A stretch of DNA of 64,000 bases from Hetaerina americana (GCA_022747635.1 JAKTNV010000004.1:23715679-23779678); one strand, 5' to 3'. Shown: positions 1-13,689, counted from the first letter of the stretch. Program-made: numbers and translations. The notes: generated by a model from the sequence alone, not told the origin.

Positions 1-3000
1 GCGTGCCTTTACTTCTACCAAAGTAATCAGCCGAGAGGTTGGTTTTGATAGGAGGGTTGGGCTCACGCGGAAATAAGCCTTGAGGTGAGTGAAAGCTGAT
101 TTCGGGCTAGCATCACCTACAGATACGAGATACCAACCTCCTCGTGCTGCGCTACCATTCAAATTTTCATGAACTTCTAGTAACCCGCTTCAGTTTTAGA
201 TGGAATTCTGCAAGGAATTCACTCGAGATTTGAACACTGGGCTATGCGGCGAAGAACAATATCCAATACCACAACCTATAGTAAGAAGAATAAGAAAAGC
301 AAACAGCCTGAAAAAAATCAAGAACAAGAAAGAACAAAATTTTCCGGAGGAAGAATAAATTTAATTGAAACGCAAAAATAGGATTTTCAATTCGGCTTTC
401 CATACGGTTGTAGAGCAAAAATAGTGAAATGATCATTACAATTTTCTAAGGAATGACTGTTATATGACGGATTTCCGTTTGACGAAATGAATGAATATAA
501 ACAAACACGGCGAGGAATACAGGAAGAAATAAATCCGTTCAAAAAGACAAGAAACATATGAGACAGATTAACTGCATTTGCGTCCAAAAGGAATAATAAA
601 ATTAGGAAATATCAATAATAATTATTCAATAACAACTTTAAAAATAACAGGATAAGGTAAACGGCAAACTCAGCCGAGTGTAGCACAATTTGCACTGCTA
701 AGGATATGAAAATAAAACTCGTGCACAACCGTAGTCAGTCGGACTATCCAGGAGGATATAGAAACTCGTTTTCACGCTAACCTAGCAGAGGCTTTTGCCT
801 TCGCTCTTCAAACAAGGGCACAAGCATAAGCACCCAAAATCACACTTTCACACACTCGCGATATCAAGAGTTTTTCAATCCTCGAACATTTTTCCAGCAA
901 CAAGTAGACATCAGCAGTAGAATTCAACACTTTTCAGAATCTTAGCTCATACGCCTAAAGTGGAAGGAGAGGTGGGAGAAGTAAATGAACAATTGGGACT
1001 AGATATGCGCTGGAAAAGTTTGTACCAGTGAGGGTAGGGAGAGTAAGGAAAGAAAAGAAGCAGACGGTGGCAAAGGAGGACTAATGGGTCGAGGTCAGCG
1101 AAGGTTTGAGAAATACGAATTTGAATTGGTCCATGGCCCATCTGTGACTAGTGCCTTTGTGCATTTTTATTCTAATGATTTAGTTGCACTCAGATCACTA
1201 CTACTAAACGTTTTGCTAACGTATAATCAAGCTAAAATATTTGTAACCTGTATTTAAAATATTTTTATTGGGCACATTATAGCACATTTACAAGTTAATA
1301 ACAGTTTATTTATAGCTTATATCATTCATGAAAAAGGAGTGATAAAGAATAATCTGAGATTCTCCAGACGTGATGACGAAAAATTCTATTGTTCAGTAGA
1401 TGTACAAAAATAATTTATTCGTAAAAATGTTGCATGCTGATAAGTTTCCGATGAGCATTAACTCTTAAGGAAAGTTCCAGAGAAATTCGGGGTGGTGTCT
1501 CTAAAATTGGTACTCTTACTTTTTGGACTGATGTAGAAAGATCCATACTATAGTTTCCATCCAAAGTATCTCCTTACCCTCTCTAAAATCTCTAGGTTTC
1601 AATTGTTAATAGTGATTCTCATATTCCCTCCAAAAGCTGGCTCCCAATTTCATCCAAATACATTTTCGTCAAACCATTATCATGGACTAAAATTTCTTGT
1701 AGTAGAGAGGGGACTTTAAATTAATCTAATGCTACGTGTGCTTTTACTTAATGACAGCTTAGCATGGAACCAAAGATTAGTTTTTTAGCTTCAAAGTGCG
1801 TTGCACTGCAACAGTCACTATTGAATGTAAAACTTCTTGCGTTTTACTCAACGACCTCATCGTCAAAATTCCTATTTAAACCGTCTAAATTTTACGTAAA
1901 TATTGTGGTATCGTTTTTCCCTGGTCGCTTGGCACTATATCCTATCTCTTTCTCTTCGCTTCTCGCTCCTCTTCTTCAAGGGAAAAACCATGGGCGGTTG
2001 CATCCATCTCCTCTCTCTCATCAATTCGTTACTCTTCAGTCCAATTCCTCAACTTCTCTTTCTTTCTTTGCCAGTAGCTTTTGGGTTAAATGCGTGAAAT
2101 TCCGCTTATTTGTATACTCATTGGCATATTTCATATATTCACCAATATTGTAAAAATCAGAGAAATTATGCTAAAATCTCCCGTGTATTTCACTCAAGGT
2201 GTTCTACCAAACAATGGTAGATTTTGAACGATCCCTTATGACCGTTACCTTATACAGGTACGTGTACGTATTTCGCGAACTTTCTTTCGTTTGTTCATCG
2301 TTATTTCCTTCATTTAGTCTTGAAAAGCTTGAAGATGCTTGAAAATGCTTGAAGATTTCTTACTTTACTTTCATCGACACCTCCGTGTGGCCATAAAAGT
2401 TATTTCTATTAAATATGACATTCCCTTTTTCTAAATAACATTTGAAGAAATACTCCTTAATGACGCATATTAAAGAGTAATCTCAAAAAAGACGATAAAA
2501 ATATGTCTTCTCAGGAATAAATGATTTAAGTGTATAATATTCCTCATGCTTAAAGTACATGTATTTCCTTTCTATTATCAGTTCCTCTTGCAGCCTTAAA
2601 TGGATGTTAACCCGATTTTCATAGAACTTTTTTCATATTTGTAGACGATTTCAAAGGTAAAGCACAAGGGTATTTCCTTTTTGTGAAGTATCGGTAAGAG
2701 TTATTTGAGTTATTTTAATGTCACACAAGATATTTTATCAACATGAAATCATTACAGTGGACACTGAGATGTAGTTATATAACTGTGTATGAGATATGCA
2801 TGAATAATCCAATTATTTCCATTATATTATTTGTAAATGTAGACTGCTTAGAAAAAATGTAACTCTTATTTCAATTCGGATAAAAATATTGGAGTAACTA
2901 AAATACCTCTTGCGTTTTTCTTATAACAATAGAAGAAATCTGTTTGCTGTATATTTTCCTAATAATCAAAAGCATTTTTACAATTTATAACAAGTTTTTC

Positions 3001-4440
3001 GGAAGTGTTTACTTTTTCCTGGAAACCATAATGCTCATTAAGCTCATGGGGCTAGAAGTATATAGAGAGATTGCACTTTCCGGGAATACTCTTTGGAAAA
3101 ATTTTCAACTAACAAAGAAAACCTTGATGCAAATTTGAAACATTAGGGTACCAAGAATTGAGGATATGCGTTGATGAGTGAAACCTTTTAATTTTATGCA
3201 TTTGTATAGATTATACTTTGCTCGACCTGAGTGTAAATGTCTGTCGATGTTCTTCTTTCAGGAAGCAAGAGAATGTTGTTTGACTGCTAGACCACATGAA
3301 CTTTAAGTACCAACTTCCCCAGTAAATCGGTGGACCTTTTGGATTTATTGATCTTGACGTCTCAGCGGTTTCAACACGAATATTTTGCTTAATCTTCAAG
3401 AACAGTTTAGCTTCTAGGAGCATCACCTTCATTAATAAGTGCATCAAAACAGACGAAATGTTTCCAGTAAAGCATGCAAGGAAACTACATGGAAGTATTG
3501 AGTAGTTATCAATCATCAAGCTGTGTATATGAGTAGAACTTGAACTTACGGATGATATAGGACACCCTCTTTTGTAGCCTGTTCCCAGAATAAAGGATTT
3601 TTGGAAGTAGGGGCAATAAAAGATAAAATCCATCATGCATATATTTTCTCAAAATTATCACACAACTAGTGTTCACGATATTTTTATTTTGCAAATCATA
3701 TTTTAATCAAACAAATTGCAAGGAACGAAGTGGATTTTTACAGATAGTTTCATATTCAATAGCCGTAGTACATGCATGGGGAGACTTATGGAATCATCAG
3801 TAGTAAGTTGAGCAGATTAGTCGTGGTAAAAGCGACGGGTTTAAAGACTGCACGTTTTATCAATCTAAAAGCTCATTAATCAAAATTTTCATAAAAAACT
3901 GAAATGGCTGCTATCACTGCTAGCGCACTATTTGTGCTAAATATAAGTACGTAAAAATTCTATGCCATAAAAAAGATTTTTTGGAGTGAACAATTACTAA
4001 ACTACTATCGGGGAGGTGGATTGAAGGTGCGACAACTGACAGATGCTATGAGCTCATTGGCAACAAGCAGCTTCGGAAAGAAATAAAACCCCACTATTAC
4101 TCAACTCCATATTTCCATTCTTAACCGCGTAATAACGGTGTTATGACGTTATGATGGGCTATCCTCATCATTTCCTTATACATTCGGCGTCTTCATTCGC
4201 TACTGGTCTTCCTTGTTTGACCTTTCCTTCTGTTTTTCCTCCTATGATACATTAATTATTACACCGTTTCTCAAAAAGTCTCCTATTCATCTGGTTAGCT
4301 TTTTTCAAACTTTTTAAATGAAATATGTCCTCTTCTACTCTTCGGTACAATGATTATCCTTATTTTCAATGACACTTTTCCATTGCTTCATGTTCTTGTC
4401 CATGGAGTACTAATCCTTGAATATTTCAGAGGGATAATGT
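1..4440. other. No recognisable gene or element
   Basis: AT-rich DNA with only short chance reading frames. The longest are 129 codons at 1764-2153 (+) and 141 codons at 3211-3636 (-). Neither shows a motif I recognise. Around 2320-2360 there is a short imperfect tandem repeat of a 'GCTTGAARATG' unit. I see no RNA gene, no promoter I could defend and no clear transposon end. Confidence 0.5.
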
Positions 4441-4517
4441 CACAACCAATTTCCTTGTTTGTTACAACACACCGGGTCCACTGAATCTCTCAACTACGTT
4501 GTGACATGCTTATGGAT

Positions 4518-4683
4518 GCGTAAATTCCTCTCGGGTCCTCCACCGGGTTATATTGTCCATATTTGCCGACGTTTCGATGTCCGAATCGGCCATCGTGCCT
4601 GAAGACGATGACCGAGTCGGACATCGAAACGTCGGCCAATATGGACAATATAACCCGGTGGAGGACCCGAGAGGAATTTACGC
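4518..4683. repeat. Inverted repeat with PLE/hammerhead-like core
   Basis: Two arms of about 78 bp are near-perfect reverse complements centred at 4600/4601, with a few mismatches (for example at the T/G in ATATTTG versus ATATTGG). Near the centre, on the plus strand, CTGAAGA (4599-4605) is followed by a stem CGATG/CATCG (4606-4610 with 4622-4626) enclosing CCGAGTCGG, then AAACGT. This order resembles the CUGANGA - stem II - GAAAC layout of hammerhead ribozymes that Penelope-like elements are known to carry in their terminal repeats. It is not a textbook core: there is an extra base beside stem II, and only the plus-strand reading has CTGAAGA. The outer edge on the right (about 4720) abuts a truncated mariner. 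The PLE assignment is inference. Confidence 0.55.
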
Positions 4684-4724
4684 AGCTGATACGCCGGGAA
4701 AACACCAAATCTTTTATCATGCTT

Positions 4725-4925
4725 ATGGATGTTTTCCACGGTCTCCCAATACTTTCCTCTCTGCTCTATCTTCAGTCGCGGAAAACAAAAAAAAGTCGCA
4801 TGGAGCCAAGTCGGGACTGTAAGGGGGCTGGGGACCAACGGTGCTCTGGGCCAGGAAGTTTGTAACGATGAAGGACGGGTTTCCGGAGGCTTTGCCATGC
4901 CCATCTCCAACGCAAAACTCCATCG
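4725..4925 (-). pseudogene. Mariner transposase fragment, 3' catalytic part
   Basis: Read on the minus strand, the conceptual protein contains PPYSPDLAPCDFFLFS, the hallmark block of mariner transposases; the second D of this block (CDFF) is the third catalytic Asp. A one-base shift then leads into PRLKIEQRGKYWETVENI, the normal continuation in the family. The upstream SFIVTNFLAQ fits the segment just before this block. The N-terminal DNA-binding part and the first two catalytic Asp are not visible, and the C-terminus stops where the 4518-4683 inverted-repeat region begins. It is clearly dead: truncated at both ends and frameshifted. The flank 4926-5110 may be more of the same element, but I could not align it. 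Confidence 0.7.
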
Positions 4926-5214
4926 CCCCGTGTTACAAAGTTGAAAAACACACTTCACGCGGAGGCACGTATTTTTACTCAGACTGCTCGGAGCAAACTG
5001 GCAACCGACTGCTTTGGAAGGGCAGACCCCCTCCCACATTTCCCAATCGGTTTTACCGCACTGCTATGGATAAAAGCGTCACAATAAAATCATACGCATT
5101 ACTTTCATGATTGACCATGCATCCTTTGAGTACATAGAGCAGTTGACCCCTTTGGGAAAAATATTTCCTTGGCTTAAGTTACTCACTGAGTATTTTTCAA
5201 TATTGCTTCTTTAT

Positions 5215-5420
5215 TTAACCGTTCATTCTTTGAGCATTGCATTTACCCTCTAGTATTTTTATTTGTTTGAAAATACCACCGTTGGTTTTGTTTTTCTTCA
5301 TCTTTTTCACTGCATCACCGAATGCACTCCTCGATACATCTGGAACCCAGTGGTCTTCATTGAATTTGCTCTCATTTTCCTTCACGTCTTCTTTCAAAGG
5401 TTTGATCCTTTGGTACAGTT
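5215..5420 (-). pseudogene. Possible LINE reverse-transcriptase N-terminal scrap
   Basis: A 60-codon minus-strand frame contains AFGDAVKKMKKNKTNGG. It resembles the 'AIKKMKNGKAPGPDGI' block at the start of RTE/Jockey-type reverse transcriptases. No catalytic FADD/YADD block follows, so at most this is a small relic. The sequence to about 6100 (T-rich on the plus strand) could be upstream linker of the same element but has no motif I can name. Confidence 0.35.
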
Positions 5421-8400
5421 ACTTTCGTCGGTCTCACTTGCCTCGCATTATCATTACATGCATGTCTGCATCATACAATGCATTTTCAACCTGCAAATGC
5501 ATTCACACCTCTGATTTTATTGCACCCCTTTTTCTTTCTCCCATGTAATATTTTACTGGCTTTAATTCTGTTTCGGTGTTTATCCATCCCCATGTTGCCC
5601 CTCGCGACAGTTTTCAATTCCATTACTTATAGCTTTCTTAGACTATGGCTTTTGTCATTTCTTGTAGAAGCTCTCTACGGCATTCTGGCACCTACGTTGC
5701 CAGAATTCTGTAATTTTTCCTACTTCCATAAGATGTCTTACATCAATTGCAACCCATGCCCAACTGGAGTCAACTCTTACTAACGTGTGGCTGTTCGACT
5801 TCTTTTCTTATTGCCTTTCTTGGATAATTCCATCTTCATTTAGTGCCACTTCCGTTCCCTCAATCTACATTTTCTCGGATGCGCGTTGCATTGCACTTCC
5901 TCAGGCATGGCTTTCCTTTAGGTCAGTTCAACTTCCCTGCTTATTCATGTTTTAATTTCTTTTTCTTATTCCATCACAGACAGAACGACCATAAAGTTGA
6001 GGTACGTGTTTATCAGAGATTAGAGCTAAAACTACTTCCCTTGATTCTTGTATCCTTGTCTGTCTTATATCGAACTAATTCATAATCTTGTCCTCCGGCA
6101 TCTTTAATAAGAATCTTCTGCTACGATATTCCTCGATTAGTGATTAGTGATAGTGATTTTTCTACGCATTTATTCTTCAAACTGTATAATAGTAACAGCC
6201 GTTTCCCGTTTGTGTTTTAATTTATAGTTCATAAAATCTTTTACTTCTGATCTCCTTATCCTCTTCATTAAATTCATCCTTTACAGTTACGTTTTCTTTA
6301 TTGATTTACGATGGCAAGATGGCAATGCATGCATTTCAGAAATGCACAGTATTTGCCGAACTTGGAGAAGAGGGGTAATTTCCTAATATATAATTTCATT
6401 CCCAAGAACATTCACTGGGGAAAATTTCCCTACGAAATCTTTTCCTCACTGATTGAGAGCTTTCTTAAACAAACTTCCTTAAATGAAACGACATTTTAGG
6501 AAAAACATTAAAAAAATATGGGGGGAAAGGTTTTAACGAAGAATTTATTTAAATCTTAATATTTTTCCTACTCAACGGAAAATCATTGAATTTCTTAACA
6601 AATTTTCCTTTGAAATATTCAAGAGGAAGATTCATTCGCATTTTTAAGTAATTCTCTCGCTTAAAGGAAAATGATTGAATTTCTAAAGAAATTATTCCCA
6701 TCAAATTATATTTCCCATAGGTGATAAAAAAAGATTTTTAGAATACATTTCATTATCACAATACTCTTAGAAATGAATTTGTTTAAGAAAATTCCAAATT
6801 TTTCCAAGTTCTAGAGACATTTCATTTGTATAATTTCAACGTAAAGTACCGTTGGAATATCAGCTGTTAATCGTTCATTTTTTTCTTAACATCTAATTAT
6901 TATAATCATTAATTAAATTTATAAATATTTATTTTCACAATTATCCAAACAATATGTGCTGATGAAAATGAGCTAACTCTTGCGAAGAGAGTTTTTTGAA
7001 ATTCATTTTGACATTTGCTCTTCTTATACCATAGTTAAACAACGGCTCATTGCCTAATTAGACTCGATTAGGACAAACCCAATACACTATATTTTCATTC
7101 TGGACTATGTGACAGCGGACAGGGTAGCGAAGATCAAATTATCTTGTTTTGTGCAACCAATGTCAGTAATATATTTTGATATCAAAATATATGTAACTTT
7201 TGATATCAGACTAAGTGATGTATTAATGGGATAAAATCAAAGCATTCGATCGACAAAACCTCGTATTCAATACGGATGATATTTCCGACACTGCATCTGA
7301 TTTTGGAGCTCTCTTAAATTTGAAAACTATGCTTTTTCAAAGTTCTTATGAAGAATGAGCGTAATATGTTAAATTATAATACAACAAAGGGCGATGATGA
7401 TGATAGCAATGTAGAAGATGGAATATGATATTAATCAATGAATTACATAGACTTTTAACCAGTAATAAGTGGAAAATGTTTGACTATAAAACACAGTGCT
7501 TGTACGAATTGAGTAGTTTCAGACGCGATGTCGTGGAATTTGAATACCTTGAAGTTGATGAAATGCATCGAAACTCGGCCGTACATAAATCTTATCTAGT
7601 GGAGAATTGCTACTGTCCTTTCTTTACAATACTTGTTATTGGAGTTCCATTACAATTTGAATTTCAGTCAAAAATAATAATAAGTAACCTGAAGATTCCT
7701 TTCATCAGTGGAAGTAGCACTCACTCGAAATGAACATTACCATAAGTGACGGAGCCAGTTCTTTTGGTTACCAAAAGTTCACACAGCTTGCCCGGTGAAT
7801 CACCCAAATTCGATCTCCGTCCTTCCCTTTAGGACATAAACGCTCTAATTACTCAGTTGCTCAGTAAGACTTACCCTGAGGCTCCTGAGATGGTAATTTT
7901 ATGGAAGTTAACCTATATGAATTACAAATTCTACTATTTAACTTGCATAAGACAACTACATTACACTACAACTACAACTTGTATAAGGCATTGGAAAGTA
8001 TTTCGCGTAATTTTACGCCACTTTGTTCGCTGCCTATAGAAGCCCACGAAGCTTTAAAATTAATTTTAAAGTTATTCTCTGAATATACACACTTAGTAGA
8101 GATAGTTACGTAAATATATCTAAGATCAACCAACGTTTTTTATGCGTAAAATAAAGCAAGCCTTAATCTAAAACGAGAACGTTCTGAAATAAGGAAGAGC
8201 TCTTCTTGACTCAAAGCAAAAATGTATGATTTCAAACAGTGCTAAATTACAAAAAATGACCTAAATTTCAAAATCAGGCCTCATATTCTAACTGAAAGAG
8301 GTAAGAAAATCCTTAAAGAGAGCCAAGGAAATGAACCCTTGGATGTAATTGAGAGTGATCTATGTTCAAACTCTCGGAGAAATTTCTTGGTGAAATACTC

Positions 8401-9480
8401 TTCAAAGTTGTACCGACGTTGTGTAACGTTTTCATGACGGAAGTGGAACTGTTCCCAGAACATCACCGATATGGAAAGCCCTGGGTAAAAAAAAATCCAA
8501 TGATGTACCTCTAATGTGCGAAAGAATTCGCTCCTGAAATAGCCAGAAGGAGCAACTAAATAGGAAGGAACTGGAAGGCAATGATACTTTATATTCCAGC
8601 GACATACTATAGATCCCGGGAAGTTATTTTTTCCGCGTGGATCTGGCAGAAGACAGCAATAACGACCGACAGCAACTTTTACTGCGACCACGGCGTCCCA
8701 GTGTCTCCATGTCGTCAACTATCCTTCCCTTCGAGCGAAAGCACTGAATTTTCCACTTTCAGCTTAAATTTGAATTTTTCCATTTTCAGCATAAATGAAC
8801 TTCGTTTGTTCGTAACATAAACTGAGTTAATAGCAAAGAAGTTATATCAGCTAATGTGATTTCTGTCGGCTTTTTAATCAGTTTTCATTACGCTAGTCGC
8901 AGCGTTGCAGGCATGCAAAACAGAGGCAATAGCAAAATAGAATTATACCATCATTATATGCCGAATGATTTCCCCCCTTTAAATGTCCAGCATCATGTCG
9001 GCATTTGCGATTATACGATGTAATTATGCTACAAACTTGATATTTGTACTTAATCCTTAAAAAGGTTATAATCTCTGTGAATGGATAATTCATACTCAGT
9101 AGAGTTAACTTAAATTTTTCATGAAACAAGTTAAAACATTTTACGAGACTGGTCAATCATTTTAATGTATCATTTAGGCGATCATAAACAAAGAGCGGAA
9201 TACTCTAAAACTTCCAAAATAATTTACGCATATTTTAAATTTCAGCGATTTAAAAAATTAAACCTTAAATCCCTAATTGCACCTAACTCGAATACCGTAA
9301 CTGCCGTATTTTAAATAAATCGGGAGATTTTATTTTTGAATAGAATTGATGAAAAATGTGTCACCTTTTTAACCAAAAACATTTCGCTGAGCTAATTGAG
9401 GTGTTTAAGCGCTTATTTTGCACATAACCAGCGATATTTTTAGCGATTCATCGTCCATTATTTTTTTAGGTTAATATGCA
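5420..9480. other. AT-rich DNA, no recognised gene
   Basis: Nothing is identifiable as a gene. Between 6370 and 6840 the phrase 'GGAAAATSATTGAATTTCT' occurs twice (near 6579 and 6666) with similar flanks, so this is probably a short degenerate direct repeat. Minus-strand frame 8281-8718 (145 codons) and plus-strand frame 7425-7733 (102 codons) are among the longer open stretches here, but neither has a recognisable domain. Confidence 0.45.
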
Positions 9481-9489
9481 ATCGATAAT

Positions 9490-9860
9490 ACTAGGCAGAG
9501 GAGGTTTGATGGCAGGAACTTTAAGCAAGGAAGGTTAAAGGTTTTTAGAAAGTTTTAAAGAAAGAAACTTTTATATGGACCGTAGTTTGTACGGCGCGGG
9601 AACATGTCCGTTGAAGCAGGATGATAGGCAATTATTCGAGGCTTTTGAAATATGAGTGAACAAGGATGGAAAATGTGAAGTGGACTGAAAGGAAAACAAA
9701 TGAGGAAGTCCTAGGCATGGTGGGCGAGGAGAGGGGATTGATTGTTGGGAGAAAATCCAAGGAAGTAGGAAAGATGGATGCAGGATATTTTGATTGGGAA
9801 TAGGGCGTTGAAGACTGTGATAAAGGAGAGAACGTTTGATAATGTCATACCATAACCAAA
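9490..9860 (+). pseudogene. RTE/Jockey-like LINE ORF2 C-terminal fragment
   Basis: Across shifted frames the plus strand reads LMAGTLSKEG, then KWTERKTNEEVLGMVGEERGLI. The latter is the typical post-RT 'W(T)DR.TNEEVLRRVGE.R.LL' region of RTE/Jockey-type LINE ORF2 proteins. The same LMxGTLSKE phrase occurs in the fragment near 43.5 kb, so the two belong to one family. Stops and shifts show that it is decayed. Endonuclease and RT catalytic parts are absent here. Confidence 0.65.
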
Positions 9861-9869
9861 TCTTCTCTT

Positions 9870-12025
9870 TTATTTAAAAAGAATATTTATTCTTATCATG
9901 ATTTTGATGCTCCCTTTAACAAAATAGATTGTCAAGTTCTTAATAAGTATTATAAAAACGAAATAAGGAATTAAATTAGATAAAACTGCTTTTTACAAAT
10001 TTGAATGAGTATGAATTTTTACCAGAAATATCAATTTTTGCTGTAGTTGTGATTACGTAACAAAGACAGTATTATTTACTCCCTCAACTACTCCACATCC
10101 TTTTCTCCCCTTTGCAACTCACGTCCCACATTCAAAATACTTTCTTAAGGCTTAAGTATGAGCTGAATATCTAAGAGATTACCGGTAAATAGCGGATACG
10201 ATTGACAAAATCATGGATATAACAATCCAGGAGATAAAGTATCAGGTAATTATGAAGGAAATTGGGGCGAATCACACATATCTTTTTCTGTATAAAAACG
10301 CTTAGTGCCACTTGAAGAGAAAAAAAAATTTACTCTGAGGCAAAATATCCATCATAACGAAGATATATTCAACGGAGGCTGAATTGACTATCTTGAATAC
10401 TGATTTTGTTAAATTAGACTAAAAAATTTGGCTACAAGGAAATCAAAAAAGGTAAAGTATTAAACTTTCTCTGTCTTAAGATTAAGGCCGTAATATCATT
10501 AATTGAGCTCTTTAAAGCATTGAAACTTATTTTTTAGCAATTTAATCCATAAAGGTAGGTTTATAGACCAGGAGTAACACTTCTTTCTCTAAAGCTACAC
10601 ACTTCCTTAAGGTTTACTTTGAGAAAAAGGAATATTTAATAAGAAGATGTAGGAAAGTTCTATCGTCTGATTGCACATTAAGAACATGAGAACCCTCAAT
10701 TAGAAATTACGGGACAATAAATAAAAATTCAAGGCATAAATAATTGAGAAAAATGGTTTAGGTCGGGGTGCTTATTGAGGGAGAGGAGCACAGAGAGTGA
10801 TTATAAGTTCCATAAAAACTTCGGAGGCTTATATAATTTGCAAATTTATGTCACACCATAAGAAATTAGCTAATTTATGTACTATTGTCGTCTTTTAGAA
10901 TCATTCCTGAGGCAATTTTTTCCTTCTTTCTCGCATCAATTCATCAAACAATCAGACAAATGTGAATTCTTTGAAAAAGGACGCTTTAAACAAAAAAAAT
11001 CGCATCGTCTTTTCTCGTGTAACTATTAAACGCTGTCACATTTCGGAGGAAGGAGTCGACTTGGCGCCGCGATGTCAGGAACTCATAAACAATTTGCACT
11101 CCTCTCCTCCCATCGACCAACACCTGCTGCGAGTGTCTGAACTTAAGGCCGCAAGGTGAATAGATGACAAGGATTGATAATTAGGCGTCCCCATTAAAGG
11201 TGATTAATCCCCAAAAAACCGTGGATTTTAAATTCCTTTACGTAAGTCATTTTCACGCCTGAAATACTTGGCAACCTCCACTTACAGGCATTCGAATAAA
11301 AGATTCTTTCTTAAAAAGGTTTTAGAGACCTTTCCCGCGGGTAAACTCCGTAATTTTTTCCTCATACACCTTTTGCATAAAAAAACCTAACCAGTGTGTA
11401 ATATAAATTTCTTCCCCTGTAAAGAGTCGAAAAATGGTCGGTGGATGGGTATCGTAAATTTTACGGAGGGAAAATAAAAACCGAGCAAAAAGCTTAGGAA
11501 AAGGAAATGTTGAGAAAATCTACCTTGCCACCATTTCCAGTTCCGAAACGAAAAGAACAAAACAAGTCCTGTATATTGGATGAAAATCTTTTCGAAGCTA
11601 AAGACCATCGTAAAAAATTCTTTACGAAGAGCCCATGGAAATGAGCAATAATATAGAGGTGAGGTAATTAAAGTCTATGTTATATTAAATGTTCTTTGAA
11701 ACTGGAAGGTGGTGCATTGAGACAAAGTGTCGAAAACACTCACCCTAAATTTCCTCTCTAAATTTAAATATAATTGAACTGGAAAAATATAAACTTACAT
11801 TAAATTTTTTTTTAAATGAATAAAAAGGAAATTGTAGAAAGAGACAAGAATGGTCGAAAAAATGCCAATACATAACCAGAACGGAGTGTATTAAGTGCAA
11901 AAATAGTGACGTACAGCCCTCGATGATAAATTGCGGTATTTTCTATTGCAGCGCACATTTTAACAATTTGCATTCAGCAAAGTAAAAGGACCAATGTCTA
12001 CACAATACCACAGCCGAATGTGTAC
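9870..12025. other. AT-rich DNA, no recognised gene
   Basis: Only short frames occur, the longest about 73 codons. I see no coding motif, RNA-like fold or terminal repeat that I can support. Confidence 0.4.
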
Positions 12026-12029
12026 CGAG

Positions 12030-12450
12030 AGTTGGGACGTTTAGACACAAGATGGTGGCTCTAGCCCTACCCAGTGCCACGCTAGGTCGCAACGTTAGTT
12101 ACTTTCTTGACGGCCCTCGTATTTTCCCTGCCTTCATTCCTTATAAAATTCCTATCTCCTTATCCCTCAGCCTCGTTTACTCAATATTCACCCCAATAAT
12201 ACAGTCCATCACGTGCCATTGTCTTCTAATATACCCTACATCCGTCTGCCCTCTTCAAATTTCACCCAACAGCCATGTCTTCACCTCCTGGATGTCTGAA
12301 CGCTGTTTGTTCCCCTCATATCCGTCCATTGTCATTCTCTATTCTACTTCACGCTCGCATCTAAGCATCATCCAAACGATGCATCTCCTTTTCCCTCAAC
12401 GACCAAATTTCGAAGTCATGCAAAGCTATGCTCCTTATTAATTTTTTCAC
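12030..12450 (-). pseudogene. LINE ORF2 C-terminal fragment
   Basis: The minus strand reads, in changing frames, LHDFEIWSLREKEMHRLDD (matching the 'LYGSEIWxLRExExRRLEAFEMRCYRR' block after the RT domain), then GEDMAVG and VATWRGTG-like residues near the end. This is the C-terminal tail of an RTE/R1/Jockey-type LINE. Several stops are present and no catalytic domain remains. The plus-strand open frame over the same DNA (12052-12441) is a shadow. Confidence 0.6.
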
Positions 12451-12734
12451 ACATATTTCCTTACATCTCCACTTAAGGTCCGTATCATCAATACCCTGTT
12501 TTTGCAAAAGCTCCTTTATGAAACTCTTCTCCGAATGACAGTATTAATTTAACCACAATCGTACAAGTATTTCTCAAATGAATGAGCGCTGCTACATACT
12601 CTAATTTACTTGAATTAGTTACCAACTTCAATGCTCATCTTTGACACTGACTATGGTTGCAAAAATTCGCATTTTGCTGTGAAATGGCTCTTCGTTCCCA
12701 AAGCAAGATAAACATAAATAATTCTTGCAATCAG

Positions 12735-13080
12735 CGGCGTGCACCTCGAACCTAAATGCCCCGCATTCTTCAAGTTGCTCTTGGTGGGAGGAGAGCGACT
12801 TCTCGCTCCCACGTCTCCACAGCGCCTCGAAGGCTGTGGAAGGCCGTCCGGAGCGAAGGAAGAAGAATCCAACCAGGTCGGTCCCGGCCGCTCACACCGC
12901 CCGACCTTGGCCTTCAGACTGGTAGCTTGGAGGACGGGCAACGTACGGACTCAGGTCGCCTAGATGGTGTGGGCGGCAACGAGAGGGCGCAGTTTGTCGC
13001 ATGGGGAGGTGAGGCGGGGAGGGGGCAAGAAAGGAGGATGGCTATAGAAGCGGTTTTGAGCACAGAGAGAATATTGGAGA
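12735..13080. other. CpG-rich, GC-rich patch
   Basis: A sharp rise in GC and CpG within AT-rich surroundings, with many CG dinucleotides from GCGGCGTGCACC to GGGCGCAGTTTG. Overlapping open frames on both strands (up to 150 codons) are what GC-rich DNA gives by chance. It could be a promoter or first-exon island of an unseen gene, or a GC-rich repeat. I cannot tell which from sequence alone. Confidence 0.35.
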
Positions 13081-13689
13081 GCTCTTCGTTTCAAAGGCGT
13101 CGATTTGAAAGGGTCTCCACTGCTTCCTTGATTTTCTTCGCGGACGAAAAGGTCTGCGGGTGCGAAATTAGACAAAAAAAACCGTATTTTCTTTCGGCCA
13201 TACGGTAATATTATTAACCCATAATAGACTTATTGGATAATAAGTAACAGTGGCAGGATTTAAATTGTGGAAATTAAATATTCCAAATCAATTAATTGCG
13301 TACACACGTTTCATTATCCATTATCATTAGGTGCATAAGGTCATGGAATGTACTAAGTGCCTGCACTGAAATGCATCACACACTGTAATATGGTTTGGAA
13401 AATTACAATTATTATAATTTCGAACTCGTTGGCCAGTTGTACGTTTCGCACTGGCAAGTTCCACCAAAAAAACCCTAAAACGCGTGCCAAGAGAAATGAT
13501 ATATTTTTCGAGCGTTGATCTAGTTTCATAGCGATGCACCAGGTGACTAACTTTTTATGTACCTCACGATATATATCTAAATACCAAACTATCATCATCC
13601 TCGACAAGGATTCGGCCCAATAGAAATCACCTTTATAACTATATTCACGATGTAACAGCATCGTGAGGTCAAGTTCCGCAATTCAGTGA

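Noticed and set aside
31..130. Possible SINE S1 similarity at the left edge (AGCCGAGAGGTTGGTTTTGATAGG)
   Set aside because: The resemblance to 30360-30390 is short and broken. Not enough to call.
3211..3636. 141-codon minus-strand open frame
   Set aside because: No recognisable domain, no splice context I could defend, and the composition is not clearly coding.
7747..7821. tRNA-like segment with a 7-bp acceptor-like pairing GACGGAG/CTCCGTC and AATTCGATC
   Set aside because: The spacing is tRNA-sized, but no D arm or proper anticodon arm forms and the A and B boxes are poor. Treated as chance.
8281..8718. 145-codon minus-strand open frame
   Set aside because: Longer than most chance frames here, but no motif and no supporting context.
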